Shown piece after piece: positions 9,330 through 16,677 of a stretch of DNA of 62,365 nt. Source of the stretch: Pseudoflavonifractor phocaeensis (GTDB lineage Bacteria > Bacillota > Clostridia > Oscillospirales > Oscillospiraceae). How positions within the stretch are numbered: position 1 is the stretch's first letter; each line of letters starts with the position of its first letter. Where the stretch lies: contig NZ_JACJLC010000009.1 in the NCBI RefSeq assembly GCF_016901955.1, forward strand, positions 1 to 62,365. The letters run 5' to 3'. The notes under the pieces were generated by a model. That model saw only the letters and a list, made by a program, of their open reading frames with translations. It had not been told where the DNA came from and made no database searches. A program made the position numbers and the translations under genes.

Positions 9330-12300
9330 TTATCGGACGACAAGGAAACAAACAAGCTGAAAATCATCCAGCCCGGACACCTGACTGAGCAGAGCCGAGG
9401 TGCCGCCCGCCCGGAACAGGCTGTCCAAGTCACTGTCCTCCTTGGTGTCCAGAATGGACAGAACCGCATCCTCCAGCAGACTGGAATAGACGGCCATATT
9501 CCGCCCGTCATCGGTCTCCTGATTGAAGGCCCGGTACAGCTCCTCAATGGGCTTGTCCTTGCCACGGCACAGTTGCCGCATGGCGTCCAGGGTGTCCTTG
9601 GGCGAAAGGTGGTCGTGGACGGTGACGCCGTCCTCGGTCAGATAGACCAGATAATAGGGATGAAGCCGGTTGCGGTTGTCGATGTTCACCTCGTTGTGGA
9701 CATTTTTCAGAATGAACACAACGCCAGCCGGAGCATCCGGCGTGGCCGCCGCCACGGCGCTGATGCCGCCGGGGCAAGTCTCCAGCTCCGGGTGGGTCTT
9801 GGCGTACTCCATCAGCTCCATGCGGAACTCGTTGAGGCCCAGGTCGGTGATGGACACGCCGGTGCCCATGTCCTCCAGATCAACCACCTCGGTCTGGAGC
9901 CGCTGGAGCTGGGCCTTGCGGTACTCCAGGTCGCCCTGTTCCTCGGGGGAGAGCAGGTTGTCGTCGCCGGTGGAAGTCATGACCAGGGCCTTCATGCGGG
10001 TCTCCACCCGGGCCTTCAGGTTGATATAGTCATCCAGCTGCATATCCGGCCAGAAGTTGATGAGCTGGATCTGCTCATTCCGGCTGCCTATACGGTCCAC
10101 GCGTCCAAAACGCTGTACCAGCCGCACCGGGTTCCAGTGGATGTCGTAGTTGATAAGGCAGTCACAGTCCTGCAGGTTCTGGCCCTCGGAGATACAGTCA
10201 GTGGCAATGAGTAGGTCGATGTCCGGGCCGTCCGGCATCAGAGCCGCCTTATCCTTGGAGATGGGAGAGAAGCAGGTCAGCACATTGTTGAGATCGGCCT
10301 TAAATTTTGGCACTGTCGTGCGGCCACTGACGGAGCCGGTGACCAGAGCGGTGTGCAGACCATACTTGTCATTGGCAAAGGCACTGACATGGTCGTAGAG
10401 GTACTCCGCCGTGTCAGAGAAGGCGGTGAAGATGATCACCTTCCGGTTACCGGGGTTGATGGGGTGGTCGATTTTCTCCGCGATGGTAGAGAGCAGCATC
10501 TGCAGCTTGCTGTCGTGCTCCGGGGTGATGTCGGCCACCATGTTGACCAGCACATAGAGGGTGTTGAAGTCCTCCTCCAGATCGTGCTGCCAGGTCACAT
10601 AGTCCATGTCCTCCAGGGCGATTTTCACCTTCTTGCCCACAGTGAACAGATCCATCTCCTGGTCATCAGCGTCAAAGTCCACCGTGCTGGTCAGGTCGTT
10701 GAGCTCCAGGGTCAGGCTGGGATCGTAATGAGCGATGGTGTCCAGGGTGGAACAGATCAAGTCTTGGATGCGCTTTAGGGTCAGGCGGAAGGAGTGGACG
10801 GAACTCTCCAGGCGCCTGAGCAAGTTGATGCTCATCAGACGGCGGATACCCTGCTCACGTCCCACCTGAGTCAGGCTGTTCTTTCCCTCATGGTTCAGGT
10901 CGGCGTACTTCTCCATACGGCTGGGCAGAATGTAGTTGGAGGGGGTATAGATGCTCAAGGTCAGGCTGAGCAACAGGTCATAGATCTCGTCGTATGTAAT
11001 GGCGTCGCTCAAATCGGTCAGCGGCGGGCGCTTGGAGATGGGCGGCAGCCGTGTGGGAAACTTGCCGATTTCGCCTACATTGTAGTACTTCTCAATGTGC
11101 CGCCGGGAGCGGGCGATGGTGACAGCGTCCAGGATCTCGAAGAAATCGAAGTCCAGCATCCGCATGAGTTTGTCGGTGGTACGCAGCTCCACATCCCACT
11201 CGCTCCAGGTGTTAAAAGCTTTCTGCGCATTGCGGAAGATCTCCTCTACCGAGCGGGTGGTGTCCAGCTTGTCCCGCCATGCCTCGCTGTTGCCCTCGTA
11301 GGCCAGAGCTAGCTGGTTGCGCAGGTCATAGAAGCGGTTGTTGACGGGAGTAGCGGAGAGCATCAGCACGCGGGTACGGGCACCGGGACGGATGACCTTC
11401 TCCATCAGGGCGTCATAGCGGTTATATTTTCCCTCGTCGCTATGGCTGCTGCCGCCATTACGGAAGTTATGGGACTCGTCAATGACCACCAGGTCATAGG
11501 CACTCCAGTTGATTTTCGAGAGGTCCAGTTCGCCGGAAAACCCTTTGCTGCGGGATAGGTCGGTGTGGTAGAGAACATCGTACCGCAGCCGGTCACCGGC
11601 GATGGGGTTATTCACATAGTTGGCCTTGTAGGTCATCCAGTTATCACTGAGCTTTTTGGGACAGAGCACCAGCACCCGCAGGTTGCGGTTCTCATAATAC
11701 TTGATGACAGCCAGAGCGGTAAAGGTTTTGCCCAGGCCCACGCTGTCGGCAAGAATGCAGCCGTTATACTGCTCCAGTTTGCTGATGATGGCGAGCACGG
11801 CATCCTTCTGGAAAGTGTAGAGCTTATTCCAGATCAAACTGTCCTTGAAACCATTTGCTTCGTTTGGCAGGTCATCCTCGCTGACATTCTCCAGAAAATC
11901 ATTGAAGATATTATAGAGCGCAAAAAAGTAAAGAAACTCTGGGCTGTTTTCCTGATAGGCAGTGGTAATCCGCTCAAGCACCTGCTCCGTTACATCCTGC
12001 ATCCGCCGCTTATCCGCCCAAAGTTGGTCGAACAACTGCAGATAAGCCTTGCTTTCCGGTGCATCCAACTGCTGGATCATGCTGAACATATTGCCTCCCC
12101 GCTCGCAGCCCAGATCTGCCCGAGTGAAGCCGTTGATGGGAGCATACGCCACTGGGTGTTCGTTATCGACGGCAAGGAAACCTGGCATTGTCTCATCAGT
12201 GCAGTTGGATTTGAACTGCGCTTTACGGCGTATCCAATCAGCACATTCTTTGGAGATGGTTTTCTGCGTAAACTCGTTGCGCAGGCGGATCTCAAATTCA

Positions 12301-12554
12301 CTGCCATGCAGAGTTTTTTCGCGTGCCTGGCGGGGAATATAGAATTCCCGTTTTTCCTTTGAGGCAGGTTCGGAGAGAAAAGAAGGAGAAGTGAAGATGA
12401 ATCGCAGTGCGTCCACCTGTTCCAACCGTTCTCTTAATTCTTCATAAGCATAGATGGAAAAGCAGGCTGCAGCAATAGATACTTTACTATGGGAGGTAAG
12501 TTTTACCTGCAAGTCATCAGATAATTTTTCTGTAATGTTATTGATGATCTTCAT
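9330..12554 (-). CDS. SNF2-type helicase with PLD-like N-terminal domain
   Basis: 1074 aa. Residues 1-200 resemble the phospholipase D-like region that precedes helicases in defence loci (SKVSIAAACFSIYAYEEL...), but I see no intact HxKx4D motif, so a nuclease role is doubtful. The motor follows: Walker A ADSVGLGKT (about residue 270), DExH box VIDESHNFR, motif III LSATPVNN, and motif VI RFGRVDRIGS (about residue 830). This is the SF2 Snf2/RapA type, a dsDNA translocase. Start ATG follows GGGAG. It is the first of six tightly packed genes ending with res; only 48 bp separate it from the DUF4143 gene, without a clear promoter. Confidence 0.92.
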   Translation of the reverse strand: MKIINNITEKLSDDLQVKLTSHSKVSIAAACFSIYAYEELRERLEQVDALRFIFTSPSFLSEPASKEKREFYIPRQAREKTLHGSEFEIRLRNEFTQKTISKECADWIRRKAQFKSNCTDETMPGFLAVDNEHPVAYAPINGFTRADLGCERGGNMFSMIQQLDAPESKAYLQLFDQLWADKRRMQDVTEQVLERITTAYQENSPEFLYFFALYNIFNDFLENVSEDDLPNEANGFKDSLIWNKLYTFQKDAVLAIISKLEQYNGCILADSVGLGKTFTALAVIKYYENRNLRVLVLCPKKLSDNWMTYKANYVNNPIAGDRLRYDVLYHTDLSRSKGFSGELDLSKINWSAYDLVVIDESHNFRNGGSSHSDEGKYNRYDALMEKVIRPGARTRVLMLSATPVNNRFYDLRNQLALAYEGNSEAWRDKLDTTRSVEEIFRNAQKAFNTWSEWDVELRTTDKLMRMLDFDFFEILDAVTIARSRRHIEKYYNVGEIGKFPTRLPPISKRPPLTDLSDAITYDEIYDLLLSLTLSIYTPSNYILPSRMEKYADLNHEGKNSLTQVGREQGIRRLMSINLLRRLESSVHSFRLTLKRIQDLICSTLDTIAHYDPSLTLELNDLTSTVDFDADDQEMDLFTVGKKVKIALEDMDYVTWQHDLEEDFNTLYVLVNMVADITPEHDSKLQMLLSTIAEKIDHPINPGNRKVIIFTAFSDTAEYLYDHVSAFANDKYGLHTALVTGSVSGRTTVPKFKADLNNVLTCFSPISKDKAALMPDGPDIDLLIATDCISEGQNLQDCDCLINYDIHWNPVRLVQRFGRVDRIGSRNEQIQLINFWPDMQLDDYINLKARVETRMKALVMTSTGDDNLLSPEEQGDLEYRKAQLQRLQTEVVDLEDMGTGVSITDLGLNEFRMELMEYAKTHPELETCPGGISAVAAATPDAPAGVVFILKNVHNEVNIDNRNRLHPYYLVYLTEDGVTVHDHLSPKDTLDAMRQLCRGKDKPIEELYRAFNQETDDGRNMAVYSSLLEDAVLSILDTKEDSDLDSLFRAGGTSALLSQVSGLDDFQLVCFLVVR

Positions 12555-12602
12555 GTGAATTCTCCCTAAATAAAGATTGAAAAGTTTATCCCAGCATAAT
12601 CC

Positions 12603-13880
12603 TTACGGCTTCAGCGCCGTCACAGGCACCACGAACACCCCGTCCGGCCGCTGGTACGCCGCGTTGGCCATGCCGCACAGGACACACAGTACTGCAGGCG
12701 GCCTGCCCTTGGGATCGGCCTCGATCTGCTTTTTAATCTCCAGCAGGTTTTCCGCCGCGGCGTCAATCTGATTGGCTCCCAGTTTGATCTCGAAGGCGCA
12801 CCACTGGCCATCCAGCAACTCGACCACCGCATCGATCTCTTGGTTCTTATAGTCCTGGTAGTGGTAGAGCTGCGCCCCAAAGGACTCGGCATAAATCCGC
12901 AAATCCCGCTCACATAAAGCCTCAAAGAGGAAGCCCAGGGTCTCCAGATCCCCCAGCAGGCTGGCAGGTGTGGCCTTCAGCAGGGCGCAGGCCAAGGATG
13001 GATCAGCAAAGTGCCGTTTCTCTGCCTGCTTCACCCGTACAGAGGAACGGATGCCGGAGGAGAAGGGCGGCTGATTGTCCGTAATAAACAGCCGCTTGAA
13101 AATATCCAGGTAGGCTGCCACCGTGTTGCCGTCAATATCCTCGTCGTCGACCGCTTTGATGTCCTTCATCAGCGTTTTATTGGTGACGGTGGTACTCTCA
13201 TTCCGAGCCAGAGAGCGCAGCAGCAAACGCATTTTCTGGGTATCCCGCTTCACACCGTCCATGCGGTACACATCATCGTCGATGACAGCATCCAGGTATT
13301 GGGCCGGAAGCAGCGCCGCCTGTTCCAAAGTCAGGCCCAGACTTCCCGGCCAACCACCCCGAATAATCAGTTCGATCAACTTTTTCAAATCTACCTCACC
13401 GGTCATGGCGGGGGTCAGTTTCCCCTGGCACAGTTGCTCCAGGGATACCTTGCCGCTGGAGTCCCCGGATTCCCACAGGGACATGGGGCGCATCCGGAGT
13501 CGGGCGATCCGTCCCGCGCCGCTGTGTAGAATCCCCTTGTGGTTCGGGGTCGCGGAGCCGGTGAGGATGAACTGCCCCTTTTGCGCCGTCTGATCCACTT
13601 TATAGCGCACCGCGTCCCAGAGAGGCGGTACCTCCTGCCACTCGTCGATCAGCCGGGGCGTCTCTCCCTCCAGCACCAGAGCGGGGGACAGTTCCGCCAA
13701 CTGGCGGTTCTGAAAGTTTCCGGCGGGGTCGCCGATATAGATCTCACTCTTGCTGTGATAGGAGGAAGTCCAGGTCTTGCCGCACCATTTCGGCCCCTCC
13801 ACGCAGACGGCGCCGAAGGCGGACAGGTATTCTTCCACCTGATGATCAATAATGCGGGGCTTATAGATTTGTTTGTCCAT
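12603..13880 (-). CDS. AAA ATPase with DUF4143 domain
   Basis: About 425 aa. Walker A is GPKWCGKT (residue ~31), Walker B PRLIDEW, sensor-like ILTGSATPN; the C-terminus has the DUF4143 nuclease-like end with EIDAVVELLDGQWCAFEIKL, resembling a PD-(D/E)xK core. Such ATPases are widespread in anaerobes and mostly uncharacterised. Start ATG chosen behind GAGGTG; a GTG nine bases upstream is in frame. A strong promoter with three 23-bp-spaced repeats lies immediately upstream, and the restriction genes follow on the same strand, so this promoter may serve the whole block. Confidence 0.88.
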   Translation of the reverse strand: MDKQIYKPRIIDHQVEEYLSAFGAVCVEGPKWCGKTWTSSYHSKSEIYIGDPAGNFQNRQLAELSPALVLEGETPRLIDEWQEVPPLWDAVRYKVDQTAQKGQFILTGSATPNHKGILHSGAGRIARLRMRPMSLWESGDSSGKVSLEQLCQGKLTPAMTGEVDLKKLIELIIRGGWPGSLGLTLEQAALLPAQYLDAVIDDDVYRMDGVKRDTQKMRLLLRSLARNESTTVTNKTLMKDIKAVDDEDIDGNTVAAYLDIFKRLFITDNQPPFSSGIRSSVRVKQAEKRHFADPSLACALLKATPASLLGDLETLGFLFEALCERDLRIYAESFGAQLYHYQDYKNQEIDAVVELLDGQWCAFEIKLGANQIDAAAENLLEIKKQIEADPKGRPPAVLCVLCGMANAAYQRPDGVFVVPVTALKP

Positions 13881-13896
13881 GGCAGTCACCTCAATG

Positions 13897-13949
13897 ATTC
13901 AGTGAAATCATTATACTCTATTCAGTTAAATCTTACAACTCCATTCAGT
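13897..13949 (-). promoter_or_regulatory. Promoter with three 23-bp-spaced ACTGAAT repeats
   Basis: The minus strand carries TTGTAA and TATAAT 17 bp apart (13938 to 13910). ACTGAAT occurs three times, at 13943-13949, 13920-13926 and 13897-13903, exactly 23 bp apart, so the copies flank the -35 and -10 boxes. The first two 23-bp units match at about 17 positions. This looks like a cooperative operator on one helix face. Confidence 0.65.
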
Positions 13950-13972
13950 CAGATTTTTGATTTTGAGTGTGC

Positions 13973-14488
13973 TCAATTTATTTCGTTGGGGTCAAGGATA
14001 ATCACGCTGTGTCCCAATTTCTGCGCGTAGCGTATGGTCGCCGTTGTGCCGCCCCGATACTCGCCGTTATAGACGGCCAGCAGAACCTCAGAATGTGCGA
14101 CAAGAAAGCGATTGCGCTCTAACAAACAATTTTTTTGGAAGATCCGGCTGACATAAATAATGGAATCCGCCTGCGTCAGAATGGCGTGATACCGGGCCTG
14201 GGACGTAGCGGACCACTCCGTTTCCTGCCCCTTATAGGGAAGGATGCAGTGCAGTTTGACACTGGGATATTCGGAGCGCAGATGCAAGACAATCTCCGCC
14301 GCCAGCAAGTCAACTCCTTCAGCCATGCCGGAGAGGAAATCCGTCACTCCCTCTTGAACCAGCAAACAAATCTGCCGCTCCAACGCAGCTTTCAGTGCGA
14401 CGCACCGCACATTTGTCTCATTGTAGCCCCAGGGAAGTTTTTTCGGGCGGTGACCGGTGAACGCACAGGCTTTTCTTGCTTTCTTCAA
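13973..14488 (-). CDS. SLOG-family protein (DUF1273/YpsA-like)
   Basis: 171 aa. The N-terminal AFTGHRPKKLPWGY and the following GVTDFLSGMAEGVDLLAAE are signatures of the SLOG superfamily (YpsA/DprA-like Rossmann fold), proposed to bind nucleotide-derived ligands. The C-terminal VYNGEYRGGTTATIRYA completes the fold. The start is a TTG behind GGGAG. It is divergent from the small XRE gene, with palindromes in the 96-bp gap. SLOG proteins occur in conflict systems, so a sensor or effector role beside the restriction block is plausible but unproven. Confidence 0.83.
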   Translation of the reverse strand: MKKARKACAFTGHRPKKLPWGYNETNVRCVALKAALERQICLLVQEGVTDFLSGMAEGVDLLAAEIVLHLRSEYPSVKLHCILPYKGQETEWSATSQARYHAILTQADSIIYVSRIFQKNCLLERNRFLVAHSEVLLAVYNGEYRGGTTATIRYAQKLGHSVIILDPNEIN

Positions 14489-14512
14489 AAAATCATCTCC
14501 CGCATTGCATAT

Positions 14513-14562
14513 GGGGATTATATCCCCTTAATAATGCGGATTATAACCCCCATACTGTATGG
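14513..14562. promoter_or_regulatory. Divergent promoter region with GGGGAT palindromes
   Basis: GGGGATTATATCCCC (14513-14527) is a near-perfect palindrome that contains TATAAT on the minus strand, the likely -10 of the SLOG gene. A related half-copy GGATTATAACCCC follows at 14538-14550, and CCATACTGTATGG at 14550-14562 is a second palindrome. Binding by the adjacent XRE protein is inferred. Confidence 0.5.
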
Positions 14563-14584
14563 TGTCAATGATGGGGGGGTGCAG

Positions 14585-14794
14585 ATGATCGTATTTGATA
14601 ATTTATGGGTGTTGATGAAGGAAAAAGGCGTCTCCACCTATCAGTTGAGAGAAAAATGCGGCATTGACAGCAAAACTATCCGCCGTCTCCGGGCCAACGA
14701 TAATATGGAGACCAAGACTTTGAACAAGTTGTGTGCCGTACTGTCCTGCGAGATCGGAGACATTGCCAAATATGTCCCGGATGATCCAGCATAA
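14585..14794 (+). CDS. Small XRE/Cro-type DNA-binding protein
   Basis: 69 aa, essentially one helix-turn-helix domain: VSTYQLREKCGIDSKTIRRL is the recognition helix pair and ETKTLNKLCAVLSCEIGDIAKY the C-terminal helices, as in YozG/Cro-type repressors of mobile elements. Start ATG at 14585 follows a G-rich Shine-Dalgarno. It diverges from the SLOG gene across an operator-like gap and probably represses one or both promoters. It is the last gene before the non-coding leader region. Confidence 0.8.
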   Translation: MIVFDNLWVLMKEKGVSTYQLREKCGIDSKTIRRLRANDNMETKTLNKLCAVLSCEIGDIAKYVPDDPA

Positions 14795-14984
14795 GGCCGC
14801 TTCCACACATAAGCTGTGGAGGCGGCTTTCGATTTTCTGTCGAATGAAGTCGAGAAAATTTTCCAGTTAACATTAAATATATGGTTTAATCGCATTGACA
14901 AACACAATATATTGTGGTATATAAAAATTACGATTGATTCTTTGCGCGTACTCGGTGGAACTCCGGGGCAGAATTCACCTGTGA

Positions 14985-15029
14985 GCGAGAGGGGCATCTC
15001 GCATTGCGCACGCTGTTAGGTTTGTACGT
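14985..15029 (+). repeat. Leader element, copy 1 (hairpin plus conserved 25-mer)
   Basis: A hairpin GCGAGA-GGGGCA-TCTCGC (14985-15002) is followed by a 25-base tract (15005-15029) beginning TGCGCACG and ending AGGTTTGTACGT. The tract recurs with 23 of 25 identities on the minus strand at 24005-24029, again just after a small hairpin and within the leader of an element operon. It may be a conserved RNA or protein-binding site. Confidence 0.55.
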
Positions 15030-15194
15030 TTCAGCCGTTTTCCGCCAGGGCAATGCCCTGCGGCTGTTGTCTCCGTTTCAGTGGACAACAAGGGAACCAT
15101 GTTCATCGGCTGTCTTTTCCTTTGATGCTGTGGTGCTGCGCCGAAGATGTTAACTTCTTCGGATAGCCATGAGAAAGAATACGAGCACTTGTTT

Positions 15195-15262
15195 GAGGGT
15201 GCGAAAAGTTTGCTGCCTGTGTAGATCAGGCACAGAAGGAACTTTTCGCACCCTCTTTTTGT
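15195..15262 (+). terminator. Long hairpin with U-tract
   Basis: GAGGGTGCGAAAAGTT (15195-15210) pairs perfectly with 15240-15255, followed by TTTTTG. The loop holds a second hairpin, TGCCTG/CAGGCA. This is a very strong rho-independent terminator on the plus strand and closes the 14985-15260 leader segment. Confidence 0.75.
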
Positions 15263-15264
15263 GC

Positions 15265-15830
15265 GTTCATAGCCCCGCACTCCCGTTGGGAGTTGCCCCA
15301 GACTCTGCCAGTCTGCGGTAAGGTGCCAGAAGAACTTATTCTAAAACATGGCCGTCCCCCTTCTCCGCGTCGAGGTGCGAGGAGTGACTTGGGGTGCTGC
15401 ACCTCGGAGCCTGTGGCAGCAGGCTCACCCCCTCTTTGTTCCGGCACAGTGCCAGTTCGGCAGCAAAGAGGACGCAATTCCCCTGATCCTAGCCGGAGGG
15501 ATCAACAGACACACGCAGGCTGCGGCCCTTTGCCGCAGCTTGCAGCCGAGCTTCAGCGGTTGTGTCGGCAGTCGCCATCGGTGCAATGCCCACCGATGGC
15601 AGGGTCTATCCCTATACTGCACTCGTACTGACCTGGTTCCAACTGAAAAAGAGACAGAGATTCGCCGTTCATGGCTCGCTTCCTGGAAACGCCTCTGCTG
15701 CAAGGGGTTCCGAAGCGATTGTCCCCAGGCTTCAGGAAGATTTTCCTAGAGATCCGGCGGAAACAGACGGCTCTGCCAAGGGGCGAACTGCGCCCATCTG
15801 AACTACTTATGAAAGAAAAGGAGCACTTTA
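15265..15830 (+). ncRNA. Candidate structured non-coding leader upstream of an integrase
   Basis: About 570 bp with no convincing protein-coding frame but many stable hairpins: ACTCCC/GGGAGT (15279-15293), CAGACT/AGTCTG (15299-15315), CGAGGTGC/GCACCTCG (15371-15406), GCTGCGGC/GCCGCAGC (15519-15539) and GCCATCGGT/ACCGATGGC (15574-15600). It ends just before the integrase start. It could be a large structured RNA or a regulatory leader; no family is assigned. Confidence 0.35.
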
Positions 15831-15834
15831 CAAT

Positions 15835-15989
15835 ATGACACGATCCATTCAAAACAAGGGCCTCTATCTGGCCCTGGTGAGCCAACTGAACAAACTGGCC
15901 CGCCACAATCGTCAGGGCAGCTTCCGCACCAAGGATCGCTATTACGAGGCGTGCAAGCGGTTCTGCGGCTACCTGGCCGACGAGTACCG
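15835..15989 (+). pseudogene. Tyrosine integrase, 5' fragment only
   Basis: From an ATG behind AAAGGAG, about 52 codons encode a typical phage/ICE integrase N-terminus (NKLARHNRQGSFRTKDRYYE, then ACKRFCGYLADEYR). After EYR the frame loses all similarity and becomes Arg-rich because the sequence is now the antisense of another gene. The whole catalytic domain (R-H-R-Y residues) is missing, so this copy cannot recombine. The break coincides with chromosomal-looking remnants of the opposite strand, indicating a deletion or rearrangement at the former element end. Confidence 0.7.
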
Positions 15990-16099
15990 GCGAAGGAGGG
16001 GCCGTCGGTGGAGGAGGCCAGGCCAAAGTTGTGGCAGAAGGCGGCGCCCACCACCAGACCGGTCAGGATCACCAGCAGGTGCAGTTTCAGTTTCGACAC
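15990..16099 (-). pseudogene. 5' fragment of a membrane or secreted protein gene
   Basis: A GTG with GGGAGG nine bases upstream starts a hydrophobic N-terminus, SKLKLHLLVILTGLVVGAAF, which continues for ~36 residues and then meets the truncated integrase. The rest of the gene is absent. It follows the selB fragment on the same strand and is probably the next chromosomal gene. The product is not identified. Confidence 0.45.
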
Positions 16100-16198
16100 A
16101 ACAGATTACCTCCCAAAGAATGAATGCTGTCTTTATTTGTATGGATGAGGACCGGTGCTCCCGGCCGGTGTCCGATCCGCTTCCGTAGCCGCATAGGT

Positions 16199-16393
16199 TC
16201 AAGCGGAAAACAGGGCTCCGGGGTCGCCGTTGAGCAACACCCGCCGGTCGCCTACCAACTTGGATACCTTGCAGCGGTCAAAATAATCCAGATACATCTG
16301 GGCGTATTTGCGGGAAACGCCTAATTTCGTCTGGAATTCGCCCAGCGCCACCGTATCGGTTTGGTCAAACATTTCCACAAAAGAGTAAAAGGC
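16199..16393 (-). pseudogene. selB: selB 3' fragment (selenocysteine elongation factor C-terminus)
   Basis: About 64 codons ending in a TGA read as the last winged-helix domain of SelB: VALGEFQTKLGVSRKYAQMY, then LDYFDRCKVSKLVGDRRVLL. In SelB this domain binds the SECIS hairpin of selenoprotein mRNAs. The GTPase and all upstream parts are missing; the frame upstream has unrelated composition. It is probably a chromosomal remnant left by integration or deletion. The domain is short and general winged-helix similarity cannot be excluded. Confidence 0.6.
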
Positions 16394-16517
16394 TGTACGA
16401 CAGACTGAATTTGTGCTGATGCCACTCATGATAGCGCTATGTGATACGCACATATCCTGGGTTGCTTGCGCAGAAATGGTTCCATTGCAGTGTAACACTA
16501 AGACACGTCGGCATTTG

Positions 16518-16545
16518 TTGACTTTGATTTCAACATAATTATAAT
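16518..16545 (+). promoter_or_regulatory. Sigma-A promoter upstream of the OmpR-type regulator
   Basis: TTGACT and TATAAT with a 16-bp spacer in an AT-rich stretch. A second weaker candidate, TTGATG-16-TACAAT, lies at 16557-16584. Both point to the regulator gene at 16678. Confidence 0.55.
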
Positions 16546-16642
16546 AACCTTGTAATTTGATGAAAGAGAATAATTTAGTACAATGAATAGGTAATTTATT
16601 GTATGATGTGATAGATTGTGGTGTTGGAAAGATATACAACTA

Positions 16643-16658
16643 ATGTACATGTGTACAT
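16643..16658. promoter_or_regulatory. Inverted repeat ATGTACA-TG-TGTACAT
   Basis: Perfect 7-bp arms with a 2-bp spacer, 20 bp before the regulator ATG and overlapping its leader. A likely operator, possibly for autoregulation by the adjacent winged-helix protein. Confidence 0.4.
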
Positions 16659-16677
16659 GTGGATTTGGAGGGCATAT

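Noticed and set aside
15293-15749. Two overlapping plus-strand frames (112 and 133 codons) in the leader
   Set aside because: Pro/Arg/Ser-rich translations of a hairpin-dense region, no ribosome sites; treated as a structured non-coding tract.
16394-16639. Upstream extension of the selB fragment frame
   Set aside because: Composition changes abruptly, the extension overlaps strong promoters of the opposite gene, and it has no similarity to SelB.
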